Source: Curtobacterium flaccumfaciens UCD-AKU
Lineage (GTDB): Bacteria > Actinomycetota > Actinomycetes > Actinomycetales > Microbacteriaceae
Direction: 5' to 3'
Length of the DNA stretch: 64,000 nt
NCBI RefSeq assembly: GCF_000349565.1
Contig: NZ_KB714631.1
Coordinates: forward strand, 39,959-103,958
In this document: positions 43,365-51,270 of the stretch, piece by piece
Numbering within the stretch: the first letter of the stretch is position 1
Layout of the letters: every line of letters begins with the position of its first letter
Program-made: the position numbers and the translations under genes
Notes under the pieces: generated by a model
What the model was told of the DNA's origin: nothing
Databases searched by the model: none
Seen by the model: the letters and a program-made list of their open reading frames with translations, nothing else

Positions 43365-44150
43365 GTGAACACCACCGACGACGTCCTGCAGACCGTTCCC
43401 GAACCCGCCGGCGCCGACATCCGTGTCGACGACGTCTCCTACGACCACGAGGGCACCGAACTGCTCGGTGTGCTCGCGAAGGACGCCGCGATCGCGGGCC
43501 GTCGTCCGGCCGTCCTCGTCGTGCACGACTGGCACGGCGTGAACGAGCACGTCGAAGCCCGGGTGACCATGCTCGCCCGACTGGGCTACGTCGCGTTCGG
43601 CGCGGACGTCTACGGTGCGTGCGTCCGCCCCGGGGACGACACCGCGGCCCAGGTCGCCGGCGGTTTCTACCAGGACCTGCCGCTGCTGCGGGCCCGCGCC
43701 ACCGCCGGACTCGAGCGACTGCTCGCCGACCCGGACGTCGACCCCGCCCGCGTCGTCGTCATGGGGTACTGCTTCGGCGGCTCGACCGCACTCGAACTCG
43801 CACGGACCGGGGCCGACCTGGTCGGTGCCGTGTCGTTCCACGGCGGGCTCATCGCGCACGACCCCTCGGACGCCGCCGACATCCGGGCGAAGCTGCTCGT
43901 CCTCACCGGGGGCGCCGACCCCGTGGTGCCCGACGAGGCCGTGCACGCGTGGCAGGACGAGATGCGGGCTGCGCCGGACGTCGACTGGCAGGTCGTGACG
44001 TACTCGGGCGCGATGCACGCGTTCGCGGTGCCCGGCACCGACGCCCCGGACCACGGTGCGCAGTACCAGGAGCGCGCCGACCGCCGGTCGTGGCAGGCGC
44101 TGCGGGTGTTCCTGGCCGAGGTGTTCGACGAGGAGCCCGCGGCACGGTGA
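43365..44150 (+). CDS. Dienelactone-hydrolase-family alpha/beta hydrolase
   Basis: 261 residues. VLVVHDWHGVNEHVE opens the core; the nucleophile is cysteine in VMGYCFGGSTA, the aspartate in LTGGADPVVP and the histidine in SGAMHAFAVPG complete the Cys-Asp-His triad typical of dienelactone hydrolases. These hydrolyse dienelactone in aromatic degradation, or related esters. GTG 43365 chosen because the frame upstream overlaps zwf. It follows zwf by 29 bases and could be co-transcribed. Physiological substrate unknown. Confidence 0.88.
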   Translation: MNTTDDVLQTVPEPAGADIRVDDVSYDHEGTELLGVLAKDAAIAGRRPAVLVVHDWHGVNEHVEARVTMLARLGYVAFGADVYGACVRPGDDTAAQVAGGFYQDLPLLRARATAGLERLLADPDVDPARVVVMGYCFGGSTALELARTGADLVGAVSFHGGLIAHDPSDAADIRAKLLVLTGGADPVVPDEAVHAWQDEMRAAPDVDWQVVTYSGAMHAFAVPGTDAPDHGAQYQERADRRSWQALRVFLAEVFDEEPAAR

Positions 44151-44209
44151 CCGCGCGGCCGTCGGGGGCTGCTCGCGACACGCCGGGCACGGGGGCCGGA
44201 GCGCCTCGA

Positions 44210-44239
44210 TTGGCGCCCGGGCCGCACCTGTTGTAGAGT
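44210..44239 (+). promoter_or_regulatory. Promoter of tRNA-Arg
   Basis: TTGGCG (44210-44215) and TAGAGT (44234-44239) with 18-base spacing end 21 bases before the tRNA, a typical stable-RNA promoter layout. Confidence 0.55.
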
Positions 44240-44260
44240 CTTCCACGGCCGCAAGGCCAC

Positions 44261-44333
44261 GCGCTCGTAGCTCAATGGATAGAGCATCTGACTACGGATC
44301 AGAAGGTTGGGGGTTCGAGTCCCTTCGAGCGCA
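44261..44333 (+). tRNA. tRNA-Arg(ACG)
   Basis: 73 nucleotides. Acceptor GCGCTCG pairs with CGAGCGC, discriminator A. The anticodon arm TCTGA-CTACGGA-TCAGA gives anticodon ACG. T arm has GGTTCGAGTCC. CCA not encoded. A strong terminator hairpin begins 9 bases later. Confidence 0.97.
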
Positions 44334-44341
44334 CAGTACGA

Positions 44342-44376
44342 AGAAGGGCCCCGGTGGACACCACCGGGGCCCTTCT
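44342..44376. terminator. Terminator hairpin behind tRNA-Arg
   Basis: A perfect stem whose arm runs AGAAGGGCCCCGGTGG around a 3-base loop. It can serve both the tRNA and the converging minus-strand gene that ends at 44413. Confidence 0.75.
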
Positions 44377-44412
44377 CCGTTCCGGCCGGCGAGGGCCAGA
44401 TCCCGGCGAGGG

Positions 44413-45579
44413 TCAGCCCGCGGCGTGGTGCGGGTAGTCGGCGGAGCGGCCCTGGAACGCCAGGATCGCCGGGTTGCGGATGTGTCCGTCCCCGATCTCG
44501 ATCGCCCGGCGGATCGTCTCCGACCCGGCCCAGGCGTCGGCGCCCGACATCACGGTCCGCAGGAACGGCAGCAGCGCCTCGCTGATCTCCCAGGTCGACG
44601 AGTTCCAGAGCATCGACGGGCTGTGGTCGACCGCGTAGTAGTTGGTGGTGCCGCCGACGGTGGTCATCGGTTGTGCGAAGGACGTCGGGTGCGCCCAGCT
44701 GAACCCCATCCCCTCGTCGACGGAGACGTCGACGACGAGGCTCCCCGGACGGAAGGCCGCCAGGTCCTCGGTGCGCAGGAACACCAGGGGCGCGTTGGGG
44801 TCCTGGAGCGTGCAGTTCACGACGATGTCGTTCTCGGCCAGGTACGGCGCGAGCGGGACCGGCCCGTCCGGGGTGCTGACCACGCTGTCGAACGGCGGTG
44901 CGTCGGTCTGCCCGAAGTGCAGGATGTCGACGGAGGGGATGGGTGAACCGACGGCCGCGATGTCCCGGTTGGTCAGGACGCGGACGTCGTGGATGCCGTG
45001 TGCGTTCAGGGCGGTCACCGCACCGCGGGCCGTGGCACCGAACCCGATGACGACCGCGGTGAGCCGGCGCCCGTAGTCGCCCGTCGACCCGCAGAGCTGC
45101 AGTGCGTGGATCACCGAGCAGTAGCCGGCGAGTTCGTTGTTCTTGTGGAACACGTGCAGGCCGAAGCCACCGTCGTCACGCCAGTGGTTCATCGCCTCCC
45201 ACGCGATCAGCGTCAGTCGTTTGTCGACGGCGAGCTGCGTGAGTTCCCGGTCCTGCACGCAGTGCGGCCACCCCCAGAGCACCTGACCGTCACGCAGGTC
45301 CGCCAGGTCGGACGGCAGGGGCTTGGGCAGGAGGACGACGTCCGCGGTCGCGATGACCTCGTCACGGTCGGCCATCGCGCCGACGAGTGGTTCGAGCTGG
45401 TCGTCCGGCACGCCGAAGCGAGCGCCGTACCCGCGCTCGAGCGTCATCGCTCGGCGAAGGGCCGGATCGATGCGCTCGAGGTGGGCCGGGTGGATCGGCA
45501 GGCGGCGCTCGTCGGCCTTCCGGGAGTCGGCGAGCACCCCGAGGTGGAGCAACTGGTGCGCTGGCGCTGTTTCGGTCAT
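44413..45579 (-). CDS. N5-(carboxyethyl)ornithine-synthase-like dehydrogenase
   Basis: 388 residues of the alanine dehydrogenase/PNT superfamily. Early residues KADERRLPIHPAHLERID resemble the substrate-binding N-terminal half; RLTAVVIGFGATARGAVTAL is the NAD(P) Rossmann loop; NDIVVNCTLQDPNAPLVFL and GSLVVDVSVDEGMGFSWAHP match carboxyethylornithine synthases, which reductively condense pyruvate with ornithine or lysine. Alternative: another opine-type or alanine-dehydrogenase-like enzyme. A TetR gene lies just upstream on the same strand, with a near-palindrome between them, so it is likely locally regulated. ATG 45579 chosen; the longer frame overlaps the operator. Confidence 0.65.
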   Translation of the reverse strand: MTETAPAHQLLHLGVLADSRKADERRLPIHPAHLERIDPALRRAMTLERGYGARFGVPDDQLEPLVGAMADRDEVIATADVVLLPKPLPSDLADLRDGQVLWGWPHCVQDRELTQLAVDKRLTLIAWEAMNHWRDDGGFGLHVFHKNNELAGYCSVIHALQLCGSTGDYGRRLTAVVIGFGATARGAVTALNAHGIHDVRVLTNRDIAAVGSPIPSVDILHFGQTDAPPFDSVVSTPDGPVPLAPYLAENDIVVNCTLQDPNAPLVFLRTEDLAAFRPGSLVVDVSVDEGMGFSWAHPTSFAQPMTTVGGTTNYYAVDHSPSMLWNSSTWEISEALLPFLRTVMSGADAWAGSETIRRAIEIGDGHIRNPAILAFQGRSADYPHHAAG

Positions 45580-45581
45580 GG

Positions 45582-45597
45582 TGCACTGTACGGTGCA
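45582..45597. promoter_or_regulatory. Near-palindrome, candidate TetR operator
   Basis: TGCACTGTACGGTGCA, symmetric except one base pair on each side of the GTAC centre, lies three bases before the ATG of the carboxyethylornithine-synthase-like gene and downstream of the TetR gene. Confidence 0.45.
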
Positions 45598-45631
45598 GGC
45601 CGACCACGGGTGCGCCGGACGGGACGACCGC

Positions 45632-46261
45632 TCAGGAACCGGGCGAGTACGGCCGGGCCGCGTCGATGATCTCCGGGGCACGCTCGATGCCGAACGACGT
45701 GAAGAGCGGCGACCACAGGGCCTTGAGCTGCGCGACGAGTTCGTCGTCGGTCAGCTGTGTCGAACCGTCCACCATGCCCAGTGTCGTGTTGAGGAGCAGC
45801 AGGACCGACGGCTGGACCTCGGCCGCGTCGACGTCAGCGGCCGCCACCCCGGCGCTGACGAGCTCGCCGCGCGTCATCTCGAACCAGTCGAAGCCGCGCG
45901 GCACCGGCACGCCGGCCTTGCCGAGTTCGTGCAGGAGCCGCACGGCGCCGCCCGCGACCGAACCCCTGCGGACGTCGATCCCGGTGGTCAGGAGGAACAC
46001 GGTCAGGCGCTCGAGCCCGGGCTCGGCGGGCAGCGCGTCGAACAGTTCACGCCAGCGCTGCTGCTGCAGCTCGATGACCGCCGTCGCCAGGTCCTTCTTC
46101 GACGGGAACAGGTGGTACCCGATCGCCGACTTCGGCTTGCCCATGGCCTCGGCCACGCGGGAGAACGTGGTCGCCTCGTAGCCGAAGGCCGCGAACTGTT
46201 GCCCTGCGGCGTCGATGATGGCTCGTCGAGACGCCTCCATGGCGAGCTGCCGCTGGTTCAT
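45632..46261 (-). CDS. TetR-family regulator
   Basis: 209 residues. HTH region: ASRRAIIDAAGQQFAAFGYE, TTFSRVAEAMGKPKSAIGYH, FPSKKDLATAVIELQQQRW. The AFGYEATT/GYHLFPSK pattern and the C-terminal LWSPLFTSFG are reminiscent of gamma-butyrolactone-receptor-like TetR proteins, though that is only suggestive. It precedes the carboxyethylornithine-synthase-like gene by 52 bases on the same strand, and a 16-bp near-palindrome lies between, so it probably controls that gene. Confidence 0.88.
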   Translation of the reverse strand: MNQRQLAMEASRRAIIDAAGQQFAAFGYEATTFSRVAEAMGKPKSAIGYHLFPSKKDLATAVIELQQQRWRELFDALPAEPGLERLTVFLLTTGIDVRRGSVAGGAVRLLHELGKAGVPVPRGFDWFEMTRGELVSAGVAAADVDAAEVQPSVLLLLNTTLGMVDGSTQLTDDELVAQLKALWSPLFTSFGIERAPEIIDAARPYSPGS

Positions 46262-46354
46262 CTGGCGCGGTGTCCTTCCTCGCCCGGGATCGAGCGGTCA
46301 GTGAACACCACATCCTAGGGCCGCTCACTCCTGCGGCCCGTCACCCCGTTCGGG

Positions 46355-47035
46355 TCAGGCGGCGCAGAACGTGTTCCACGCCACGTCGATCCCCTTCCGG
46401 TGCAGCGAGTCGAGTCCGACGTCGAGGTGCTTCCGCTCCGCGTCCACCAGGTGCGCGCACCGGTGGTCCTGGGCCACGGTCTGCAGCTGGCCGAGCGCGG
46501 TCACCAGGTCGGTGTCGATCGCGTCGAGCTGGGGCCGGATGGTCGCCAGGTCCGGTGCCGTCGTCGGTGCGGTCCACGGGTTGTGCGTCCAGTGGTTGAT
46601 GAGGCCGCGCTGGACGACCTTGCTCGCGGCGATCTGTGCGCGGACCACCCGGGTCACCAGGACGGGGTCGACGCCCTGCTGCTCGGCCAGGGTCACCGCT
46701 TCGTCGACGACGGCCTGTTCGCGCACCGGGTCGGCGACCGGCTTGCCGCTCAGCCACTTCGACTCGGCCACCGGGTCGGCGAGCTCGAGTCGACGCAGGA
46801 TGAGCGCGCCGAGGGTGTCGAGCTGCGCCGTCGACGCCGCGGGACCGGAACCGTCGTGGGAGATGGTCATCGTGGAACCCGTCGGTTCAGCCGAGGTGGA
46901 CAGGGTGTCGGCGTTCGCCACCGACGTGGGCAGTGCGATGCCCGCTGCGAGCAGGCCGAGGGCGAGCGCGGTCGCGGCGCTCCGGCGGGCGCGCTGACGG
47001 GCGGAGGTCGAGGTGGTGGGGTGTGCGGTGTTCAC
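46355..47035 (-). CDS. Secreted AroQ-gamma chorismate mutase
   Basis: 226 residues. A signal peptide (ATALALGLLAAGIALP, cleavage near ANA-DT) sends it out. The AroQ-gamma core reads ADPVAESKWLSGKPVADPVR with Lys93, Asp102 and Arg105, then VRAQIAASKVVQRGL with Gln134, all typical catalytic positions of the exported M. tuberculosis-type enzyme. It converts chorismate to prephenate outside the cytoplasm. In plant-associated or pathogenic bacteria exported chorismate mutases can lower host salicylate precursors; for this organism that is inference. GTG start overlaps the stop of a 73-codon gene, implying coupled expression. Confidence 0.85.
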   Translation of the reverse strand: MNTAHPTTSTSARQRARRSAATALALGLLAAGIALPTSVANADTLSTSAEPTGSTMTISHDGSGPAASTAQLDTLGALILRRLELADPVAESKWLSGKPVADPVREQAVVDEAVTLAEQQGVDPVLVTRVVRAQIAASKVVQRGLINHWTHNPWTAPTTAPDLATIRPQLDAIDTDLVTALGQLQTVAQDHRCAHLVDAERKHLDVGLDSLHRKGIDVAWNTFCAA

Positions 47036-47253
47036 GGGGTTTCCTTCCCGAACCGGCGCCGGAAGCGTCGGGTCAGATCGTCGATGATCGGTTTGATGAC
47101 CTCGTCGTAGAACGGGTAGACGCCGAAGTGGTCGGCGCCCTCGTCGCAGTAGCAGTCCATCGAGATGGCCTCCTCGAAGTTCGAGAAGACGTAGGTGGCA
47201 CGGTGCGGGAACACTGCGTGCGGCTCGTCGTCACGCGGGGTCGTGGTGGTCAC
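47032..47253 (-). CDS. Small hypothetical protein coupled to chorismate mutase
   Basis: 73 residues, acidic centre with CYCDEGADHFG and a basic C-terminus (DDLTRRFRRRFGKE). No signal peptide or recognised domain; the close cysteine pair and histidine could bind a metal. Its TGA overlaps the GTG of the chorismate mutase gene, so the two are translated together. Its start lies 28 bases after the end of the DUF1906 lysin gene on the same strand. Confidence 0.55.
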   Translation of the reverse strand: MTTTTPRDDEPHAVFPHRATYVFSNFEEAISMDCYCDEGADHFGVYPFYDEVIKPIIDDLTRRFRRRFGKETP

Positions 47254-47281
47254 GGCGGTGCTCGATCCCGGTCAGCAGCCG

Positions 47282-48943
47282 TCAGCCGGCCAGGCGTGCC
47301 GCGGGGACGCCCGGGTCGCGCCCGGAGACCACCACGGCGTCGATCTCGGTGGACCCGTTCCCCGACCCGACCGTGCGGTTCTGGATCTGGTTGAGCGCCC
47401 AGTTGCCCGGCAGGGACTCGAGCTGGTTGCCCGCCCACGCCGGCGACATCCCGGCGACGAACGAGAAGTGCGCGAGTCCGGAACTGCTCACCGCGGTGCA
47501 CGTGGCACGGGATCCGTAGACGCCCTGCTTGTACAGGTTCCCCCGGCCCCGCAGGCCGGCTGCGACGCCGCGGAAGTACGGCACCACGAGCGACTCGTCC
47601 TGCGCGGCGGTGGCGTCGAAGTCGGCGGCGAAGTAGATGGTGGTCTGCTTGGGGATCCCGAGTTCCCGAGCGGCGTCGTGGGCGCGGTGGGCGTCCTTGA
47701 CGCCCTGCTCCTCGGTGAACCACGAAGCGGCGAACCCGCCCTCCTCGAAGATCGGCCACAGCCCGAGCCCGGCACTCGCCATCACGCGCAGTTCGTCGGG
47801 CGTCAGGGCCTTGTCGAGCGCCCCCGACCGCTGGTGGTTCGTCAGGTAGCGGCCGACGCCGGTGGCGCCGGATGCGCGGACGGCTGCAGCGCGCGCGTCG
47901 TCGAGGCGCACGGCGGTGTCGGCCCCGGTCGTGGCCCGGTCGGGGTCGCCCGTGCTCGCGGCCAGCGCCGCCCACGTGCCGGCGTCGCACGTCCCGGTCT
48001 GCTCGGCGGGCGGGAACGCCTGGAACTGCTGGAACGCACGGACCACCGCGGCGTCCGCCGCCGAGTAGGCGCTGCTGAACACGACGCGCTCACCGTTCAG
48101 CACCAGGAGCGCCTTGACGAGCAGCACCCAGGCGCCGGTGGCCCCCACACCGACGACGCTCGGTCCCGCGGCGCGGAGTGCAGCAGCCGTCCCCGGACCC
48201 CAGGCTCCGTCGACCGTGACGCCGACCGCGACCTGCACGGCGCGGATCGCTGCCGCGTACGTGCTCGTGTCGACGACCCCGCTCGTGCTGCCGTACGCGC
48301 CGCCGACCGCCTCGGCGTACGTGCGGTTGAGGTACTGCTGGACGGTGCGGACCGATCGGGACCCGCCGGAGGCGAGCCGCACCGGGTCGACGGTCAGGAG
48401 TGCGCCGAACAGGTGGGCCGACAGCGGGAGCCCGCCGGGAGCTGCGCCCAGGTCGGACCGCAGGGCCTCGGCGGCCGCGACGGTGGCCGCGTCGAACTCG
48501 CCGGTGAGCGAGACGGTCGACGCGCCCTTGCAGATGAGTCCCGCCTGGACGAGCCGGCGCCAGGTCTCGGCGTCGTCGCCCGTCTCGGCGCCGACGTCCC
48601 CGTGCTGCTCGAGTTTCTGCCGTGTCGTCGGACCGAACGTCGCGACGACGGGGGAGATGCCGAGGAGCGACTGGGTTCCCTGCACGATCCCGAGCACGGT
48701 GCCGCTGCCGGTCAGTCCGTCCTCGTCCACCTGCACCCACCCGTGCACGTGCCCGAAGGTCTTGTTGAGCCAGCGCTGCACGGCCAGGACATCCGCGTCG
48801 GCCGAACCGGAGGTGCCGGTCGACCCGGGGGAGCCGGCCGAGCCGGAGGGGGTCGCCGCGTCGGCCGGGGCCGCGAGCGTGGTCGTGACGAGCGGGACGG
48901 CGGCGGTGATGCCGATGAGCGCAGTTCGGCGCGAGATGTGCAC
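47282..48943 (-). CDS. Exported DUF1906 glycoside-hydrolase-like protein with peptidoglycan-binding region
   Basis: 553 residues. N-terminal SRRTALIGITAAVPL with ADAA cleavage looks like a Tat signal. Two peptidoglycan-binding-type helical repeats follow (LAVQRWLNKTFG to FGPTTRQKLEQ, and VRTVQQYLNRTYAE to VDGAWGPGTAAALRAAG). The C-terminal DUF1906 (Rv2525c-like) TIM barrel contains GVGRYLTNHQ, GLGLWPIFEEGG, TIYFAADFDAT, GVYGS and WALNQIQN near the end. The family is thought to act on the cell wall. GTG start with AAGGGG six bases upstream. The following two genes on the same strand may be co-transcribed. Confidence 0.85.
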   Translation of the reverse strand: MHISRRTALIGITAAVPLVTTTLAAPADAATPSGSAGSPGSTGTSGSADADVLAVQRWLNKTFGHVHGWVQVDEDGLTGSGTVLGIVQGTQSLLGISPVVATFGPTTRQKLEQHGDVGAETGDDAETWRRLVQAGLICKGASTVSLTGEFDAATVAAAEALRSDLGAAPGGLPLSAHLFGALLTVDPVRLASGGSRSVRTVQQYLNRTYAEAVGGAYGSTSGVVDTSTYAAAIRAVQVAVGVTVDGAWGPGTAAALRAAGPSVVGVGATGAWVLLVKALLVLNGERVVFSSAYSAADAAVVRAFQQFQAFPPAEQTGTCDAGTWAALAASTGDPDRATTGADTAVRLDDARAAAVRASGATGVGRYLTNHQRSGALDKALTPDELRVMASAGLGLWPIFEEGGFAASWFTEEQGVKDAHRAHDAARELGIPKQTTIYFAADFDATAAQDESLVVPYFRGVAAGLRGRGNLYKQGVYGSRATCTAVSSSGLAHFSFVAGMSPAWAGNQLESLPGNWALNQIQNRTVGSGNGSTEIDAVVVSGRDPGVPAARLAG

Positions 48944-49098
48944 GGGGGTGCCCCTTCAGTTGCCTCGAGCGTCCGCTGGCCACCGATCACGCTGTGCGAT
49001 GCTGATGGCTGCGGCATGGTCCGAGCAACTTCGTCCCTCAACTTGGGACGGTCCTGCATTTCAACAGACGATCGACTGATGAAGCGCTCAGTCCGACA

Positions 49099-49148
49099 GA
49101 ACGGACGGGAGGCCCGTGGCGATTTCGCCACGGGCCTCCCGTCCGTTC
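49099..49148. terminator. Very long terminator hairpin (24-bp arms)
   Basis: Arm GAACGGACGGGAGGCCCGTG continuing GCG pairs with its complement around ATTT. It lies just past the old-yellow-enzyme stop on the minus strand. The same arm sequence recurs at 56308. Confidence 0.8.
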
Positions 49149-49171
49149 CGTCCGTTCTGTCGGTGCCTCGA

Positions 49172-50266
49172 CTACGCGACGGTCGCGCGCGCCTCGGCGA
49201 GCGACGGGTAGTCCGTGTAGCCCTCGGCGGTCGCGCCGTAGAAGAGCTCCGGACGCGGCTCGTTGAGCTCGGCGTCGTGCTCCCAGCGGTGCGCGAGGTC
49301 CGGGTTGGCGATCGCGGCGCGGCCCACGGCGACGGCGTCGGCGTGGTCGCCGTCGACGAGCGTGATGGCCTCGTCGCGGGTGGTGAGCGACGAGAAGCCG
49401 GAGTTCACGATGAACGGGGCACCGGTGGTCCGGCGGATGTGCTGCACCAGGTCGCCGGTCGGCTCGGCGTGCAGGACGTCGACGAAGGCGAGCCCGAGCG
49501 GCGCGAGGCCCTCGGCGACGGCCGTGTAGGTGGCGCGGACGTCGTCGGCGTCGTCCTCGATGACGCCCTGGATCCCGTGCTCGGGCGACAGGCGGATGCC
49601 GGTGCGCTCGGCGCCGATGGCCTCGGCGATGGCCGTGGTGACCTCGATCGCGAAGCGCGCGCGGTTCTCCGGGGAGCCGCCGTACTGGTCGGTGCGGGTG
49701 TTCGACACCGGCGACATGAACTCGTGCACCAGGTAGCCGTTGGCACCGTGGACCTCGACCCCGTCGAGCCCGGCGGCGATCGCGTTGCGGGCGGCCTGCA
49801 CGAAGCCCTGCACGGCCTCCTGCACCTCGGCGGTGGTCAGCGCGTGCGGGACGGGCATGTCGGCCTTCGAGCCGTCGGCCAGGTGCGTCTGGCCGGGAGC
49901 GGCCACCGCGGACGGGGCGACGATGCGCGGCGTCTGCGAGATGTCGGTGTGCGAGACGCGGCCACCGTGCATGAGCTGCATCACGATCGTGCCGCCTGCG
50001 GCGTGCACGGCGTCGGTCACGCGGCGCCAGCCGGCGATCTGGTCGTCGGTCTCGATGCCGGGCTGGCCGGGGTAGGAACGGCCCTCCTGCACGGGCCAGG
50101 TGCCCTCGGTGATGATCATGCCGAGGCCGGCGCGCTGCCGGTAGTGCTCGACGAGCAGGTCGTTCGGGACGCCGTGCTCACCGGCGCGGGTGCGGGTGAG
50201 CGGGGCCATGACGACGCGGTTCGACAGGGACAGGGCACCGATGGTGGTGGGTTCGAAGAGCTTCAC
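49172..50266 (-). CDS. Old yellow enzyme family NADH:flavin oxidoreductase (alkene reductase)
   Basis: 364 residues. FMN-binding TIM-barrel landmarks: LSNRVVMAPLTRTRA, IVMQLMHGGRVSHTD, GLDGVEVHGANGYLVHEFMS with the catalytic histidine/asparagine pair, and VNSGFSSLTTRDEA. These enzymes reduce activated alkenes, quinones or nitro compounds. The product follows a small zinc-ribbon-like gene and a MarR regulator on the same strand with shared operator motifs, so it is probably induced by an electrophile. GTG 50266 chosen by homology; no clear ribosome site. The long open frame above it to 51448 is non-coding. Confidence 0.92.
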   Translation of the reverse strand: MKLFEPTTIGALSLSNRVVMAPLTRTRAGEHGVPNDLLVEHYRQRAGLGMIITEGTWPVQEGRSYPGQPGIETDDQIAGWRRVTDAVHAAGGTIVMQLMHGGRVSHTDISQTPRIVAPSAVAAPGQTHLADGSKADMPVPHALTTAEVQEAVQGFVQAARNAIAAGLDGVEVHGANGYLVHEFMSPVSNTRTDQYGGSPENRARFAIEVTTAIAEAIGAERTGIRLSPEHGIQGVIEDDADDVRATYTAVAEGLAPLGLAFVDVLHAEPTGDLVQHIRRTTGAPFIVNSGFSSLTTRDEAITLVDGDHADAVAVGRAAIANPDLAHRWEHDAELNEPRPELFYGATAEGYTDYPSLAEARATVA

Positions 50267-50331
50267 GTCAGGGGGGAACGACGAGTTGTCCGATGCAATT
50301 CCGTCTCGGAGCAGTTCTTCAGGCAGCGCCC

Positions 50332-50544
50332 TCAGTCGCGTGGGCAGACCAGCGTCGACGAGCGCACCTGACCCTCCGGCCGGATCACCTGGTGCTGGGA
50401 GAGGGGCTTGCCGCACAGGGGGCAGCCCCGGTCGATCGTCCGGTCGTCGATGCCCTCGGGGCGGCCGGCGCCGATCTGCGAGGGCCCCATCTTGTCGATG
50501 AGCGTCGTGTTCCATCGTTCGTACCACTGGCCGAAGCGTCCCAC
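50332..50544 (-). CDS. Small protein with CxxC zinc-ribbon-like motif
   Basis: 70 residues. GCPLCGKPLSQHQVI and a final cysteine (TLVCPRD) suggest a partial zinc ribbon. AAAGGA lies before GTG 50544. It stands between MarR and the old yellow enzyme on the same strand, with the palindromic MarR-type operator 15 bases upstream of its start, so it probably belongs to that regulon. Function unknown; N-terminal half (FGQWYERWNTTLIDKMG) is helical. Confidence 0.65.
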   Translation of the reverse strand: MGRFGQWYERWNTTLIDKMGPSQIGAGRPEGIDDRTIDRGCPLCGKPLSQHQVIRPEGQVRSSTLVCPRD

Positions 50545-50558
50545 GGTGCATCCTTTCG

Positions 50559-50570
50559 TTCGTGCACGAA
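50559..50570. promoter_or_regulatory. MarR-type operator copy 2 (TTCGTGCACGAA)
   Basis: A perfect 12-bp palindrome inside TTCGTTCGTGCACGAA, identical to the copy before marR. On the minus strand it directly follows a CATAAT -10 (50577-50572) and precedes the small zinc-ribbon gene. Confidence 0.7.
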
Positions 50571-50595
50571 CCATTATGGCACTGATGGTCGCGGA

Positions 50596-51039
50596 TCACA
50601 CCTGGTCGACGCGTTCCAGCAGCTCCGTCAGTTCGTCCTTCAGGGACTCCAGGCGAGCGAGTGGCCACCCGAGCCGGTCGGCGACGGCCAGCGGCACCGC
50701 CTGGGCGCGGTCGCGCAGGGCGTGTCCGGCGGTGGTCAGCGAGACCTCGAGCTGGCGTTCGTCGGCGGCACTGCGCGTGCGGCGGACGTAGCCGGAGGCC
50801 TCCAGCCGCTTGAGCAGTGGGCTCAGCGTCGCGGAGTCGAGTCGCAGCTCGCCGGCGATCTCGCGCACCGACCGCGGGTCCCGCTCCCACAGGGCGAGCA
50901 TCACGAGGTACTGCGGGTGGGTCAGGCCCATCGGTTCGAGCAGGTCGCGGTACAGCCCGATAACGCTGCGGCTCGTCGCCGCCAACGCGAAGCAGAGCTG
51001 CCGGTCGAGCGCGAGCGGGTCCGGTGCGGTCTGGGTCAT
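50596..51039 (-). CDS. MarR-family transcriptional regulator
   Basis: 147 residues. LEPMGLTHPQYLVMLALWE, SVREIAGELRLDSATLSPLL, LEASGYVRRTRSAADERQ form the winged helix of MarR/OhrR proteins, with the wing arginine/aspartate SAADERQLEV. Possible redox-sensing cysteine at the N-terminus (LDRQLCFAL) as in OhrR-type regulators. ATG 51039 follows the identical 12-bp operator by 18 bases, so it likely represses itself and the downstream reductase genes. Confidence 0.9.
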   Translation of the reverse strand: MTQTAPDPLALDRQLCFALAATSRSVIGLYRDLLEPMGLTHPQYLVMLALWERDPRSVREIAGELRLDSATLSPLLKRLEASGYVRRTRSAADERQLEVSLTTAGHALRDRAQAVPLAVADRLGWPLARLESLKDELTELLERVDQV

Positions 51040-51056
51040 GCGCCCAGGGTACTTCG

Positions 51057-51068
51057 TTCGTGCACGAA
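51057..51068. promoter_or_regulatory. MarR-type operator copy 1 (TTCGTGCACGAA)
   Basis: Same 12-bp perfect palindrome with the same left flank (TTCG) as at 50559, placed 18 bases upstream of the MarR start: the signature of autoregulation. Confidence 0.7.
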
Positions 51069-51113
51069 GTGGTCTGAGGCGCGGTGGTGGCGCGTTCATG
51101 CAGGGACAGGTAT

Positions 51114-51149
51114 CGACAGAACACCAGTCGATCGACGCGTGTTCTGTCG
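51114..51149. other. 11-bp stem-loop upstream of marR
   Basis: CGACAGAACAC pairs with GTGTTCTGTCG around 14 bases that themselves contain GTCGATCGAC. Could be a second regulatory site or part of the transporter terminator region. Confidence 0.35.
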
Positions 51150-51202
51150 CGTTGCGGACGCATCAGGTGCGGACGCATGCGTCGGGGCGGTGGGCGCAAC
51201 GG

Positions 51203-51249
51203 CCTGGAGGCCCGGTGCCGGTCTCGTGGACCGGCACCGGGCCTCCAGG
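51203..51249 (-). terminator. Terminator of the MMPL transporter gene (20-bp arms)
   Basis: CCTGGAGGCCCGGTGCCGGT pairs perfectly with its complement across seven bases, 22 bases past the transporter stop. Its first half matches motifs at 26385 and 63984. Confidence 0.75.
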
Positions 51250-51270
51250 GTGGTTGCGCTGGTGCGTCGA

